Source: Streptomonospora nanhaiensis
GTDB lineage: Bacteria > Actinomycetota > Actinomycetes > Streptosporangiales > Streptosporangiaceae
Direction: 5' to 3'
DNA: 64,000 nt
Assembly: GCF_013410565.1 (NCBI RefSeq)
Contig: NZ_JACCFO010000001.1
Span: 4,154,001 to 4,218,000, forward strand
Shown here: positions 43,062-51,190 of the stretch, piece by piece
Position numbering within the stretch: the stretch's first letter is position 1
Layout of the letters: the number at the start of each line of letters is the position of its first letter
The notes under the pieces: generated by a model
Databases searched by the model: none
The model's input: the letters and a program-made list of their open reading frames with translations, nothing else
Told to the model about the DNA's origin: nothing
Program-made: the position numbers and the translations under genes

Positions 43062-46000
43062 ATGGCTTGGGTCACCACCCTCGGCCCGGACCCCACGCAG
43101 GTCGAGTACCGCCTCACCGGCCAGTGCGGCTGCGACGCCCACGCGCACGCCCACAGCCACGGCGACGCCGACGACCTCCAGGTCGAGTACCGGATCAAGG
43201 ACGCCGACCGCCCCCTCCAGCGGATCGGCGGCGGCTGGAGCGAGTTCGGGCAGGCACCCGGCAGCGAGTTCGCGGGCAAGGCCGACCTGGAGGCCATGCG
43301 CCGCATCATGGCCGGCTGCCACCCCGTCACCGGCGAGGTGCTCGTCACGCCCAAGGAGGCCGTCGACCCCCGGGCGAAGCTGGCGGCGCGCCCCCTTGTG
43401 GACGCCGTCTACGCGATCGCCGACGCCGCGCACATGCCCGCGGCCGACCTCTTCACGTCGGCCGCCGCGGCCGAGCGGTTCGCCCGCCTGGAGCGCGGCC
43501 TGCTGCGCGACGGCGAGGCCCACCACGCCTACGTCCGCGACCTGGAGGTCATCGCCGAGCAGGCCGGGGTCGACCCCGCGATGCTGTGGGACCCCGCGGA
43601 ACTGGCGACCGCCCGGGAGCACGCCGACTCCCGGGTCCGCGTGGGCAACCGGGGCTTCGACACCGTCCTGAACATGCCGAAGTCGATGTCGGTGCTCTAC
43701 GGGCTGGTCGAGGACCGCACGGCGGCCGAGATCGAGGAGATCTACCTCGACTGCGTGCGCGAGACGGTCGCCTCCCTCGAAGAGTGGGCGGGGTACGCCG
43801 TCGCGGGACACCACGGCGACGGCCGGAGCGCGGCCCGCGTCTCGACCTCCGGCCTCATCGCGTCGATCACGCTGCACCGCTCCGCGCGGCCGGTCGACGG
43901 CCGGATGGGCGACCCCCACCTGCACGCCCACGTCATGATCGCGAACATGGTCCGGGGCGAGGACGGCAAGTGGCGGGCGCTGGGCGCGGGCGGGCGGGAC
44001 CTGCACCGCCACGTCGCCGTGGCGGGTGAGCTGGCCAAGGCGCGGATGCGGGAGCGGCTGAGCCGCCGCTTCGGTGTGGTGTGGACGCGCGACGAGCGCA
44101 CGGGGGAGTGGGAGATCGCCGGGTTCGACCGGGACGTGCGGGACGTGTTCAGCTCCCGGTCCCGGCAGATCGCCGACCACGTGGGCCGGGACGCCTCGGC
44201 CGCGCAGGCGCGGGCGGCCGCGCGCGAGCTGGCGCAGGCCAAGTCGTCGGTCCGCCAGGGCCACGCCCGCCGCTGGTGGCGCCGCGTGGCCCGGGAGGCG
44301 GGGTTCGACGTCGACGGCCTCCTGGACGGTGCGCTGAGCCGGGGTGCGGCGGCCCGCCAGCCGGTGCCCAGCGTCGACGAGCTGGCCGCGATCGTCTGGG
44401 ATCCGGAGACGGGTGTCACGGCGCACCGCAAGGCGGTGAGCCGTCCGCAGATCATGGCGGCGGTGGCGGCGGCGTGCCCGGGCGGGGTGGTGAGCGCGTC
44501 CCACCTGGAGGTGCTGACCGATGCCGTGCTGTCGACGGGGCGCGCGGTCCGGCTGCCCTCGGGCGGGCCGCGGCACCTGTCCAACGCCGACCGGTGGACC
44601 TCGGCCGACATCGTCGAGGCCGAGCAGGCGATCATCACCGCGGCGGAGCGGCGGCTGGGCGAGGGGGCGGCGGTGGTCCCGGCGGGTGCCGCCGAGGAGG
44701 CGCTGCGCCGGTTCGAGGCCGACCGGGGATTCGCGCTCTCGGCCGAGCAGCGGCGCACCGCGGAGCGGCTGCTGCGGGGCGGGCACGGCCTGGACATGGT
44801 CCGGGGCGTGGCGGGTTCGGGCAAGACGACGCTGATGAGCGCCGCGCTGGCGGGGTGGTCGGCGGCGGGGCTGCGCGTGGAGGGTGCGGCGACGGCCGCG
44901 GTCGCGGCGGCGAACCTGGCGGCGGAGTCGGGGATCACATCCCACACGGTGGCGACCTGGCTGCGGCGCATCGAGTCGGGCGAGGGCCTCGCGGGTGTCG
45001 ACGTGCTGGTGGTGGACGAGGCCGCGATGGTCGACGACCGCTCCATGAGCGCGCTGGTGAAGGCGGCGGACGCCAGCGGCACGAAAATCGTGGGGATCGG
45101 CGACCCGGCCCAGTTGCGCGCGGTGGGTGTCGGCGGCGGGTTCAAGGCGGTCCACGAGATCGTCGCGGGCGAGACGCTTACGGAGAACCGGCGGCAGCGC
45201 AACGACGTGGACCGCGCCGCGCTGGCCCTGTGGCTTGCGGGCGGGCGGGCGACCGCGCTGCACGCCTGGGGGCACGCCGGGCGCGTGCACGCGGCGGAGC
45301 GGGCGCACGAGGCGCTGGACCTGGTGGCGCGGGGCTGGTGGAAGGACCGGCAGGAGCTGTCGGATGCGCACCAGGCGGTGGGCGAGCTGCTGGTGCTGGC
45401 GGCGCGCAACAGCGACGTCGACGAGTTGAACATGCGGATGCGGGCGCTGGCGTGGGCGGGCGGCCATCTGGCGGACGACGAGGTGGCGTTCGCGCTGCGG
45501 GGCGGCGGCCGGCTGGCGCTGGCCTCGGGTGACGTCGTGCGGGTGCGGCGCAACGACTACCGGTCGCGCCGGGGCGAGGGGCCGGACGTGCTGAACGGCT
45601 TCCGGGGCGTGGTGGCCGAGGTGGACGGCCGGCGGGGCGCGCGGGTGGAGTGGCGCCACGAGGGCGAGACGCTGAGCGCGTGGGTGTCTCCGGAGGCGAT
45701 CGCGCGGGGGGACCTGAGCCACGGGTACGCCATGACGATCGCCGCCGCGCAGGGGCTGACCTGCGAGCGGGCGCACGTGTACGGGATCGGCGCGGAGGCG
45801 CACTCGCTGTACCCGGCGATGAGCCGGTCGCGTGCGCGGGCGGATCTGTACCTGGCGGCGCAGGGGCTGGAGTCGGTGGACGTGCGGGGGGTGCGCAACG
45901 ACGGGGAGCTGGTGCGCCGGCTGATCGACGGCTACGCCCGTACGCTGACGGACCGGGACGACACGATGGTCAGTGACGAGCTGGAGATCCCCCGGCGGGC

Positions 46001-46100
46001 TTCGGTGAAGGCGGCGGTGGAACAAGCGGTGAAGGGCCGCAAGCCCGTTGGCGCCCGCCGCGGCGGGCCGCCGCGGCGGGGGCCGCAGCGGGGCCTCTGA
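43062..46100 (+). CDS. MobF-type conjugative relaxase-helicase (TraA/TrwC-like)
   Basis: A 1012-residue protein. The N-terminal relaxase domain has tyrosines in VEYRLTG and VEYRIKD and the three-histidine metal motif DPHLHAHVMIAN (about residues 284-295). The middle and C-terminus form a RecD/TraI-type helicase with Walker A GVAGSGKTTL (about 582) and Walker B VLVVDEAAMVDD (about 647), and a late motif HGYAMTIAAAQGLT. It should nick one strand at an origin of transfer and unwind it. The ATG at 43062 follows GGAG; a GTG at 42976 is possible. Codon endings shift from C- to G-rich at about 44.0 kb, inside the gene. Confidence 0.92.
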   Translation: MAWVTTLGPDPTQVEYRLTGQCGCDAHAHAHSHGDADDLQVEYRIKDADRPLQRIGGGWSEFGQAPGSEFAGKADLEAMRRIMAGCHPVTGEVLVTPKEAVDPRAKLAARPLVDAVYAIADAAHMPAADLFTSAAAAERFARLERGLLRDGEAHHAYVRDLEVIAEQAGVDPAMLWDPAELATAREHADSRVRVGNRGFDTVLNMPKSMSVLYGLVEDRTAAEIEEIYLDCVRETVASLEEWAGYAVAGHHGDGRSAARVSTSGLIASITLHRSARPVDGRMGDPHLHAHVMIANMVRGEDGKWRALGAGGRDLHRHVAVAGELAKARMRERLSRRFGVVWTRDERTGEWEIAGFDRDVRDVFSSRSRQIADHVGRDASAAQARAAARELAQAKSSVRQGHARRWWRRVAREAGFDVDGLLDGALSRGAAARQPVPSVDELAAIVWDPETGVTAHRKAVSRPQIMAAVAAACPGGVVSASHLEVLTDAVLSTGRAVRLPSGGPRHLSNADRWTSADIVEAEQAIITAAERRLGEGAAVVPAGAAEEALRRFEADRGFALSAEQRRTAERLLRGGHGLDMVRGVAGSGKTTLMSAALAGWSAAGLRVEGAATAAVAAANLAAESGITSHTVATWLRRIESGEGLAGVDVLVVDEAAMVDDRSMSALVKAADASGTKIVGIGDPAQLRAVGVGGGFKAVHEIVAGETLTENRRQRNDVDRAALALWLAGGRATALHAWGHAGRVHAAERAHEALDLVARGWWKDRQELSDAHQAVGELLVLAARNSDVDELNMRMRALAWAGGHLADDEVAFALRGGGRLALASGDVVRVRRNDYRSRRGEGPDVLNGFRGVVAEVDGRRGARVEWRHEGETLSAWVSPEAIARGDLSHGYAMTIAAAQGLTCERAHVYGIGAEAHSLYPAMSRSRARADLYLAAQGLESVDVRGVRNDGELVRRLIDGYARTLTDRDDTMVSDELEIPRRASVKAAVEQAVKGRKPVGARRGGPPRRGPQRGL

Positions 46101-46126
46101 CAGCGAGGCCGCGGAAGGGAGGCCGG

Positions 46127-46618
46127 ATGTCCGCACAGGAGGACGGGCGGGGGCTGGTGACGCTGCGCGAGTGGGCGGAGCGCAACGGCTACAGCCACGC
46201 CTACGCGGTGCACGTGATGCCGCGCTACTACCCCGACTTCCCCGAGCCGGAGGTCCGCCGGAAGGGGGCCACGGAGAAGGGCGGCGGGGGCGGCAGCAAC
46301 CTGTACGACCCGGCGAAGCTGGAGCGGTTCCGGCCGCGCCGCCCGGATCCGGTCGAGGTGGCGCCTGAGGACCTGGACCGCGAGGTGACGCTGGGGGGGT
46401 TCGCGGCGCTGATCGGGGTGGACGGCAAGAGCGTGACCCAGATCAAGGACGACCGCCCGGACTCGCTTCCGGACACGGTGGACGGCCGCCGGTGGTATCC
46501 GCGGGCGCGCTACTACGTGCGCGACCTGCTGCTGATGTGGAACTCCCGCCCGGGCCAGGGGCGGGGGTCGGACAAGCGCCGGGTGCCCCTGCCGTGGCAG
46601 CGGGGGGAGGACGCCTAG
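46127..46618 (+). CDS. Tandem winged-helix-like accessory protein
   Basis: A 163-residue protein made of two similar modules: LVTLREWAERNGYSHAYAVH with NLYDPAKLERF, and VTLGGFAALIGVDGKSVTQI with RRWYPRARYYVRDLL. Each looks like an excisionase or MerR-type helix-turn-helix ending in a YDP/YPR segment. It is probably a DNA-binding relaxosome accessory or regulator. ATG 46127 follows GAAGGGAGG, 26 bases after the relaxase. Its 3' end overlaps the convergent relaxase gene by four bases. Confidence 0.7.
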   Translation: MSAQEDGRGLVTLREWAERNGYSHAYAVHVMPRYYPDFPEPEVRRKGATEKGGGGGSNLYDPAKLERFRPRRPDPVEVAPEDLDREVTLGGFAALIGVDGKSVTQIKDDRPDSLPDTVDGRRWYPRARYYVRDLLLMWNSRPGQGRGSDKRRVPLPWQRGEDA

Positions 46619-47916
46619 CCGGTTTCGGCGCAGGGGTCGTCGAGGGCGACGGCGGCCAGGTGGGTGCGGGTGAGTTCGGCGCGGTGGCGCTGGGGTGCCC
46701 ACCGCTGGGCGGTGTACCACTCGGCGAGGTCGGCGGCGAGGGCGTCGAGGAGGTCGAGCACGCCCCGGAGGTCTTGGGTGTCGGGGGTGCCGTCGGTGCG
46801 GATGAGGGTGCGGGCGGCGTCGCGCAGCCGGGCGGCCTGAGGGTGCTGCTGGGTGGGGCAGGGGAGGCGGCCGGCCTGCTGCCAGGCGTCGGCGGCGGCG
46901 CGCAGGCCGGGGCGCAGGGGGCGGGGCGCGGCGGCGGCGACGGCGGTGAAGGCGTCGCTGAGTGCGGCGGCGGTCTCGGCGCGGCGGCCCATGGTGTCGC
47001 CGGGGGTGCGCTGGCGGGCCTCGTCGAGGCAGCGGCGCAGGCGGGCCCAGGCGCGGGCGGCGCCGATGCCGGGTTCGGGGGGTGCGGCGGCGGCGAAGCG
47101 GCGGCGGAGCCGGGGCAGGGAGAGTTCGGGGGCGAGGGTGGAGCCGCTGAGCCAGACGGGTTCGCCGGTGTCGTTGCGGTCGTCGGGCAGGGCGACGGCG
47201 TAGCCGACGAGTTCGGCGCCGTCGGTGCGCCGGTGGACGAGGACGCCTTCGTCGCGGAGGGCGGCGAAGAACTCGTCCTCGCTGTGGGCGGCGACGGCGG
47301 CGGTGCGGACCTCGCGGGCGAGGAGGACGCGGGCGGGTTCGCTGCGGCCGCGCCGCAGGGCCTTCTCGACCTCGCCGCGTTTGGGCAGGCGGTCGGATGT
47401 GCCGTTGGAGGGGCCGGTGGTGCGCAGGCCGAGGTGGTGTTCGAGGGCGCGGCACTCGTCGCGCAGGCGCAGGGCGTCGTTGTGGATGTCGGGGCGGGTG
47501 TCGTCCTGGCGTTTGAGGGTGGCGACGAGGTGGATGTGGTGGCTTTCGGTGCCGTCGTGGCGGACGGCGATCCAGCGGCAGCCGCGGGGGTCGCCGTGGG
47601 GTGCGACGCCGCCGGCGGCGGCGATGCGCCGGGCGACGGTGTTCCATTCGGGGTCGGTGAGGGGGCGGTCGTCGTGGGCGACGCGGACGGCGCAGTGCCA
47701 GACGTGGCGGGTGCGGGTGTCGGGGGCGACGAACTGGTCGAGGCGGCGGGCGAGGGTGGGGAGGGCGGCGTCGGGGGAGCGGCCGGGGTCGGGGACGCCG
47801 AGGGGGCGCCAGGCGCCGACGAGGTGGGGGTCGATGTGCTCGTTGGCGCGGCCGGGGCCGTAGAGGTAGCGCAGGAGGCCGTAGGTGTCGCTGCCGCGCA
47901 TGACCTTGGCGATCAC
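46615..47916 (-). CDS. MobP-like relaxase/mobilization nuclease
   Basis: A 433-residue relaxase of the small-plasmid mobilization type. The N-terminus MIAKVMRGSDTYGLLRYLYG carries candidate nicking tyrosines, and RHDGTESHHIHLVATL (H120, H126, H127, H129) is the metal-binding motif. The C-terminal half is helical and Arg/Ala rich. The GTG start overlaps the MobC stop by four bases, so the two are co-translated. Codons are extremely C-ending. It represents a second, unrelated relaxase next to the MobF protein. Confidence 0.85.
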   Translation of the reverse strand: MIAKVMRGSDTYGLLRYLYGPGRANEHIDPHLVGAWRPLGVPDPGRSPDAALPTLARRLDQFVAPDTRTRHVWHCAVRVAHDDRPLTDPEWNTVARRIAAAGGVAPHGDPRGCRWIAVRHDGTESHHIHLVATLKRQDDTRPDIHNDALRLRDECRALEHHLGLRTTGPSNGTSDRLPKRGEVEKALRRGRSEPARVLLAREVRTAAVAAHSEDEFFAALRDEGVLVHRRTDGAELVGYAVALPDDRNDTGEPVWLSGSTLAPELSLPRLRRRFAAAAPPEPGIGAARAWARLRRCLDEARQRTPGDTMGRRAETAAALSDAFTAVAAAAPRPLRPGLRAAADAWQQAGRLPCPTQQHPQAARLRDAARTLIRTDGTPDTQDLRGVLDLLDALAADLAEWYTAQRWAPQRHRAELTRTHLAAVALDDPCAETG

Positions 47917-48305
47917 CGTCGCACGCTCCGCTTCAGCTCGTAGGCGGTGTCCTCCAGTTCGTCGACGATCCGGGAGATGCGGCGGAGGAGGGCTCCGGGG
48001 GTGTCCGCGGTGCCGTCGGGGGGATGGGGGGCGGCGGGGTCGCCGGCGCCGAGGAGGGCGCCGGCGTCGCACAGGCGGGTGATCTGGTCGTTGAGGGCGA
48101 CCATGGTCTGGCGTACGTCCGGCGTGGGGTCGACCTCGTCGCGGGCGACGGCGACGGCGGCGTCGGCGCAGTAGGAGCTGAGGGTCATGTCCTTGGCGAG
48201 GGCGGCCTTGGACAGCAGGGCGTGTTCGTCCTCGCTCAGGCTGAGCTTGACGTTCTTGTCGCGCCGGACTCCGAGTTGCCGGTTGCCGCGCCTGCGTTGT
48301 GCCAT
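47913..48305 (-). CDS. MobC-like relaxosome protein
   Basis: A 130-residue protein with a basic N-terminus MAQRRRGNRQLGVRRDKNVK and a ribbon-helix-helix pattern (VKLSLSEDEHALLSKAALAKD, then TLSSYCADAAVAVARDE), followed by a helical tail. MobC proteins bind the origin of transfer and help the relaxase nick. It is the first gene of the two-gene mobilization operon and should bind just upstream. Confidence 0.82.
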   Translation of the reverse strand: MAQRRRGNRQLGVRRDKNVKLSLSEDEHALLSKAALAKDMTLSSYCADAAVAVARDEVDPTPDVRQTMVALNDQITRLCDAGALLGAGDPAAPHPPDGTADTPGALLRRISRIVDELEDTAYELKRSVRR

Positions 48306-48342
48306 GGCCCCCGCCCTTCACTTTCCGCCGCTCAAATCGCGG

Positions 48343-48355
48343 TAAGGGAACCTTA
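48343..48355. promoter_or_regulatory. Candidate oriT or MobC-binding inverted repeat
   Basis: TAAGGGAACCTTA (arms TAAGG/CCTTA) lies 38 bases upstream of the mobC start in a locally AT-rich gap. A second imperfect repeat, GTGCGCG-TCCGCTTCG-GTGCGCG, follows at about 48369-48392. Position fits an origin of transfer. No nick site can be assigned. Confidence 0.35.
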
Positions 48356-48494
48356 AAGGGATCTTGGGGTGCGCGTCCGCTTCGGGTGCGCGCCTGTGGA
48401 CATCCGGCGTGAAAAAGAGGCCGCCAGAGCGATGAGTTCGGGCGGGCCCCGGTGTCTACCGCTGTGAAAGCACACGAGAGCGAGGGAGTCCGCC

Positions 48495-48938
48495 ATGACC
48501 GAGACCACCACCCCCCAGGGCCGCGAGCACAGCTACACCCTGACCCGGGTCTACGACGCCCCGGTCGAGAAGGTGTGGGAGGTCTGGTCCACACCGGAGC
48601 CCTTCAGCGCGGTGTTCGGCGCGCGGCGCGAGACCCTGGAGCTGGACGTGCGGCCGGGCGGATCCTTCAGCGCCGAGATCGTCACGCCGACGGGCGAGGT
48701 GCACCCGATCAGCGGCACCTTCCCGGTGGTCGAGGAGCACCGCCGGATCGTGACGGCGACCTCGGTGCCCATGGCGGAGGAGCCCGAGTTGATGTACGAG
48801 GACTTCCGCGACCTGGGCGACGGGCGGACCGAGCTGACGATCCACCAGACCTGCGCAAGTGCCGAGGCGTGCGAGATGTCCCGGATGGGCAGCGAGTTCC
48901 TGATGCAGTCCTGCGCCGACTACCTCGCCACGGCCTAG
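48495..48938 (+). CDS. AHSA1/SRPBCC-fold protein
   Basis: A 147-residue protein with the typical YTLTRVYDAPVEKVWEVWSTPEPF opening, the LELDVRPGGSF strand and a DGRTELTIHQT strand, all marks of the START-like AHSA1 family. It binds a hydrophobic ligand or acts as a chaperone-type activator; the ligand is unknown. ATG 48495 follows GCGAGGGAG. It is the first ordinary chromosomal-type gene after the mobile block. Confidence 0.85.
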   Translation: MTETTTPQGREHSYTLTRVYDAPVEKVWEVWSTPEPFSAVFGARRETLELDVRPGGSFSAEIVTPTGEVHPISGTFPVVEEHRRIVTATSVPMAEEPELMYEDFRDLGDGRTELTIHQTCASAEACEMSRMGSEFLMQSCADYLATA

Positions 48939-49261
48939 CGCCGCCACGGGTTGGTGCCGGGGCCGCTCCGACCAGGGACGAGGGCGGCGCCGGCACGGTC
49001 GCGGAGGGCGCGCCGTCGGCGACAGGGTGTTAGAGGGCGCTCTCACGCGGTAGGTACCGCGTACGCGCCGGCCACCCCCGTCGGCGCGCCGCCGAGACCC
49101 GTGGGTGTGATGTCGTGAAGGGCTTCCAGGGACGCACCGAGGACACCGTCCGCCCGGCCGCGGACGCCGAGAACGCGAAGGGCACCGACGACGCGGGGGG
49201 CGCTGAGCGCCCGCCGAGGGGGCCGAGCTCCGGCGCGGGGGCGCGCCGGGTGGAGACCGCC

Positions 49262-49807
49262 ATGGCCCAGGGGCCGGCGGGCCGGTCCGGGGGAGCGCGG
49301 TCGGGCGAGGGGGAGGCCCCCGGCGGGGGGCGGTCGGCGGCCGAGGCGCTGCGGCGGTTCGGCTACCTGCTGCTGCGCGCGGTCGCGGTGCTCGCGGCGT
49401 TCGCGGCGATGGTGGCGTTCGCGGTGGTGCTGGCGCAGCTCACCCTCACCCCGATGCCCGGCGCGGTCGAGCAGACGCACACCAACCTGCAGCCCGGCTG
49501 GTCGCTGCGCCACTACCTCGACGCCCCGGCGCGTGAGGCGCTCCAGCAGGTGGGCGGGAACATCGCGCTGGGGGTGCCGTTCGGGGTGCTGCTGCCGACG
49601 CTGTTCCCCGGTTCGCGCGGCGTGCTGCGCACGGTGCTGATGGCCGCGGCGGCGATGCTGCTGGTCGAGGTGGTCCAGGGCGCGCTGATCACCGGGCGCG
49701 CGTTCGACATCGACGACGTCATCCTCAACACGACCGGCGCGCTGCTGGGCTACCTGTTCCTGGGCCGCCGCATGTCCCGCGCCATCCACGGCCTGGGCAA
49801 GGAGTAG
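49262..49807 (+). CDS. VanZ-family membrane protein
   Basis: A 181-residue protein (or 230 if started at GTG 49115). The VanZ core is visible: a first helix LLLRAVAVLAAFAAMVAFAVVL, GGNIALGVPFGVLLP, LLVEVVQGALITGRAFDIDD and VILNTTGALLGYL. VanZ proteins are associated with low-level teicoplanin resistance and envelope stability. ATG 49262 with GGAG six bases upstream is preferred because the upstream extension is low complexity. Confidence 0.8.
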   Translation: MAQGPAGRSGGARSGEGEAPGGGRSAAEALRRFGYLLLRAVAVLAAFAAMVAFAVVLAQLTLTPMPGAVEQTHTNLQPGWSLRHYLDAPAREALQQVGGNIALGVPFGVLLPTLFPGSRGVLRTVLMAAAAMLLVEVVQGALITGRAFDIDDVILNTTGALLGYLFLGRRMSRAIHGLGKE

Positions 49808-49918
49808 CGGGGCGCAGGGGCTTATGGCGCCGCGGTAGGGACCCTCGTGGTCGCCGCGGCTCCGGGCGGGAGTCCTCCGCGGAGCGAGGGCGCCTCGCGA
49901 GGGGCGAGCGGGGATTCC

Positions 49919-50572
49919 TCATAGCCCGTCCGGGCTGCGGCCCTGGGCGCGGTCGGCGCCGGTGAACACCTGGTCGAGGTGGTAGGCGAGCACCGCCCAG
50001 GCGCTGTCGGGGGTGCGGCGGCCGGTGAGGAGGTCGGTGCCCAGGCCGTGGTTGAGGGCGAGCAGGCGGGCGGCCTCGGCGGCGGGGTCGCGGTCGGGGG
50101 CGAGTTCGCCGTCGTCGCGGGCGCGGGCCAGGAGGTCGGTGAGGCGGCGCTCGATGCGGTCGGTGCCGGCCACGAACGGCTGTTCGGCGAGGCCGGGGTC
50201 GGTCATGGCGAGGACGGCGAAGGAGGCGAAGACGAGGTGGAACGCGCGGCTGTGCTCGTCGGTGGGCAGGGCCTCGGCGAGGAACCCCTCGACGGCGGCG
50301 CGCGCCGATCCGCCGGGCTCGCGGGCCATACGTTCGGCCCACCGCCGGTTGCTCCGCTCCTCCAGGTGGGTGAGGGCGGTGTTGACCAGGCGGCCCTTGC
50401 TGTGGAAGTAGTACTGGACCAGCCGCAGTGAGACCCCGGCCTCGGCGGCGACGGAGCGCATGGTGACGGCGTGCAGGCCGTCGCGCCCGGCGACGCGCAG
50501 GAGTGCTTCGATGATCTGGGTACGGCGCTGCGCGTGGTCGACGGTCCTGGGCACTTTCCGATTGTGCCCCAT
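49919..50572 (-). CDS. TetR-family regulator of the efflux gene
   Basis: A 217-residue repressor starting MGHNRKVPRTVDHAQRRTQI, with the helix-turn-helix GLHAVTMRSVAAEAGVSLRL and VQYYFHSKGRLVNTAL and a C-terminal effector domain. The frame remains open upstream to an ATG at 51043, through the 8-bp repeat tract and right to the palindrome. A 374-residue form with an Arg/Ala/Gly-rich N-terminus is therefore formally possible. It is divergent from the MFS exporter and the palindrome lies near that gene, so it is the probable efflux repressor. Confidence 0.82.
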   Translation of the reverse strand: MGHNRKVPRTVDHAQRRTQIIEALLRVAGRDGLHAVTMRSVAAEAGVSLRLVQYYFHSKGRLVNTALTHLEERSNRRWAERMAREPGGSARAAVEGFLAEALPTDEHSRAFHLVFASFAVLAMTDPGLAEQPFVAGTDRIERRLTDLLARARDDGELAPDRDPAAEAARLLALNHGLGTDLLTGRRTPDSAWAVLAYHLDQVFTGADRAQGRSPDGL

Positions 50573-50872
50573 CGGCCGTGCCCCGCCGCGAGCTTGGCCG
50601 CCAGGTCGCCGACGGGGGCCCGCCGGCCCCGGGGGACCCCCGCGTAGCGGGCCGGGCGGCGCATCCGGCCCCTTCGGTACCCCCGCCACCGGGCGCCCCG
50701 TTCGCGACAGCGCGAAGCCGGCCACCACGTGCAGAACGGTTCCGCACCCGGCGTAGGGGACGGAACCTCCGGCCGCCAGACCCGCGCCACGCGCGGTACC
50801 GATCGCCCGGTCCCGCACAGCGCGAAGCCGGCGGAGCGGGCCCACCGCCCGAAAGGCATCGGCCGGTGCGTC

Positions 50873-51040
50873 TTCGCGCCTTCGCGCCTTCGCGCCTTCG
50901 CGCCTTCGCGCCTTCGCGCCTTCGCGCCTTCGCGCCTTCGCGCCTTCGCGCCTTCGCGCCTTCGCGCCCTCGCGCCCTCGCGCCCTCGCGCCCTCGCGCC
51001 CTCGCGCCCTCGCGCCCTCGCGCCCTCGCGCCCTCGCGCC
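50873..51040. repeat. 8-bp tandem repeat, 21 units
   Basis: Twelve consecutive copies of TTCGCGCC (50873-50968) are followed by nine of CTCGCGCC (50969-51040). There are no imperfect units. The tract touches the palindrome at 51040. Because eight is not a multiple of three, three units give a 24-base period that is open in several frames. Confidence 0.97.
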
Positions 51041-51073
51041 CATTTTTATGATACATGCGTATCATAAAAATGG
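51040..51073. promoter_or_regulatory. Perfect 34-bp palindromic operator
   Basis: Arms CCATTTTTATGATAC and GTATCATAAAAATGG (15 bases each) surround ATGC. This is the most AT-rich spot for kilobases and contains TATGAT-like -10 elements on both strands. It lies 117 bases before the MFS start and is the likely site for the TetR repressor. Confidence 0.75.
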
Positions 51074-51190
51074 CGGCGGCACCACAGGCGACGGCCCACG
51101 TGCCGCGACACCACCCGCCACTGCCCGGCCCCCGCATGCCTGCCTCCTGCATGCCCCACCCCGACCCACCGCGGAAGGACCGCCCTCGCC

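Noticed and set aside
42945-46136. 1063-codon minus-strand frame over the MobF relaxase
   Set aside because: It is antisense to complete relaxase and helicase motifs and is His/Arg/Pro-rich without any domain.
41336-48495. tRNA-based attachment site or integrase for the mobile block
   Set aside because: I found no tRNA-like fold, no recombinase gene and no clear flanking direct repeat, so no att site is claimed.
50578-51067. Plus-strand peptide with repeated LRAFAPSR units
   Set aside because: It is the translation of the 8-bp tandem repeat. There is no ribosome site, and no coding bias outside the tract.
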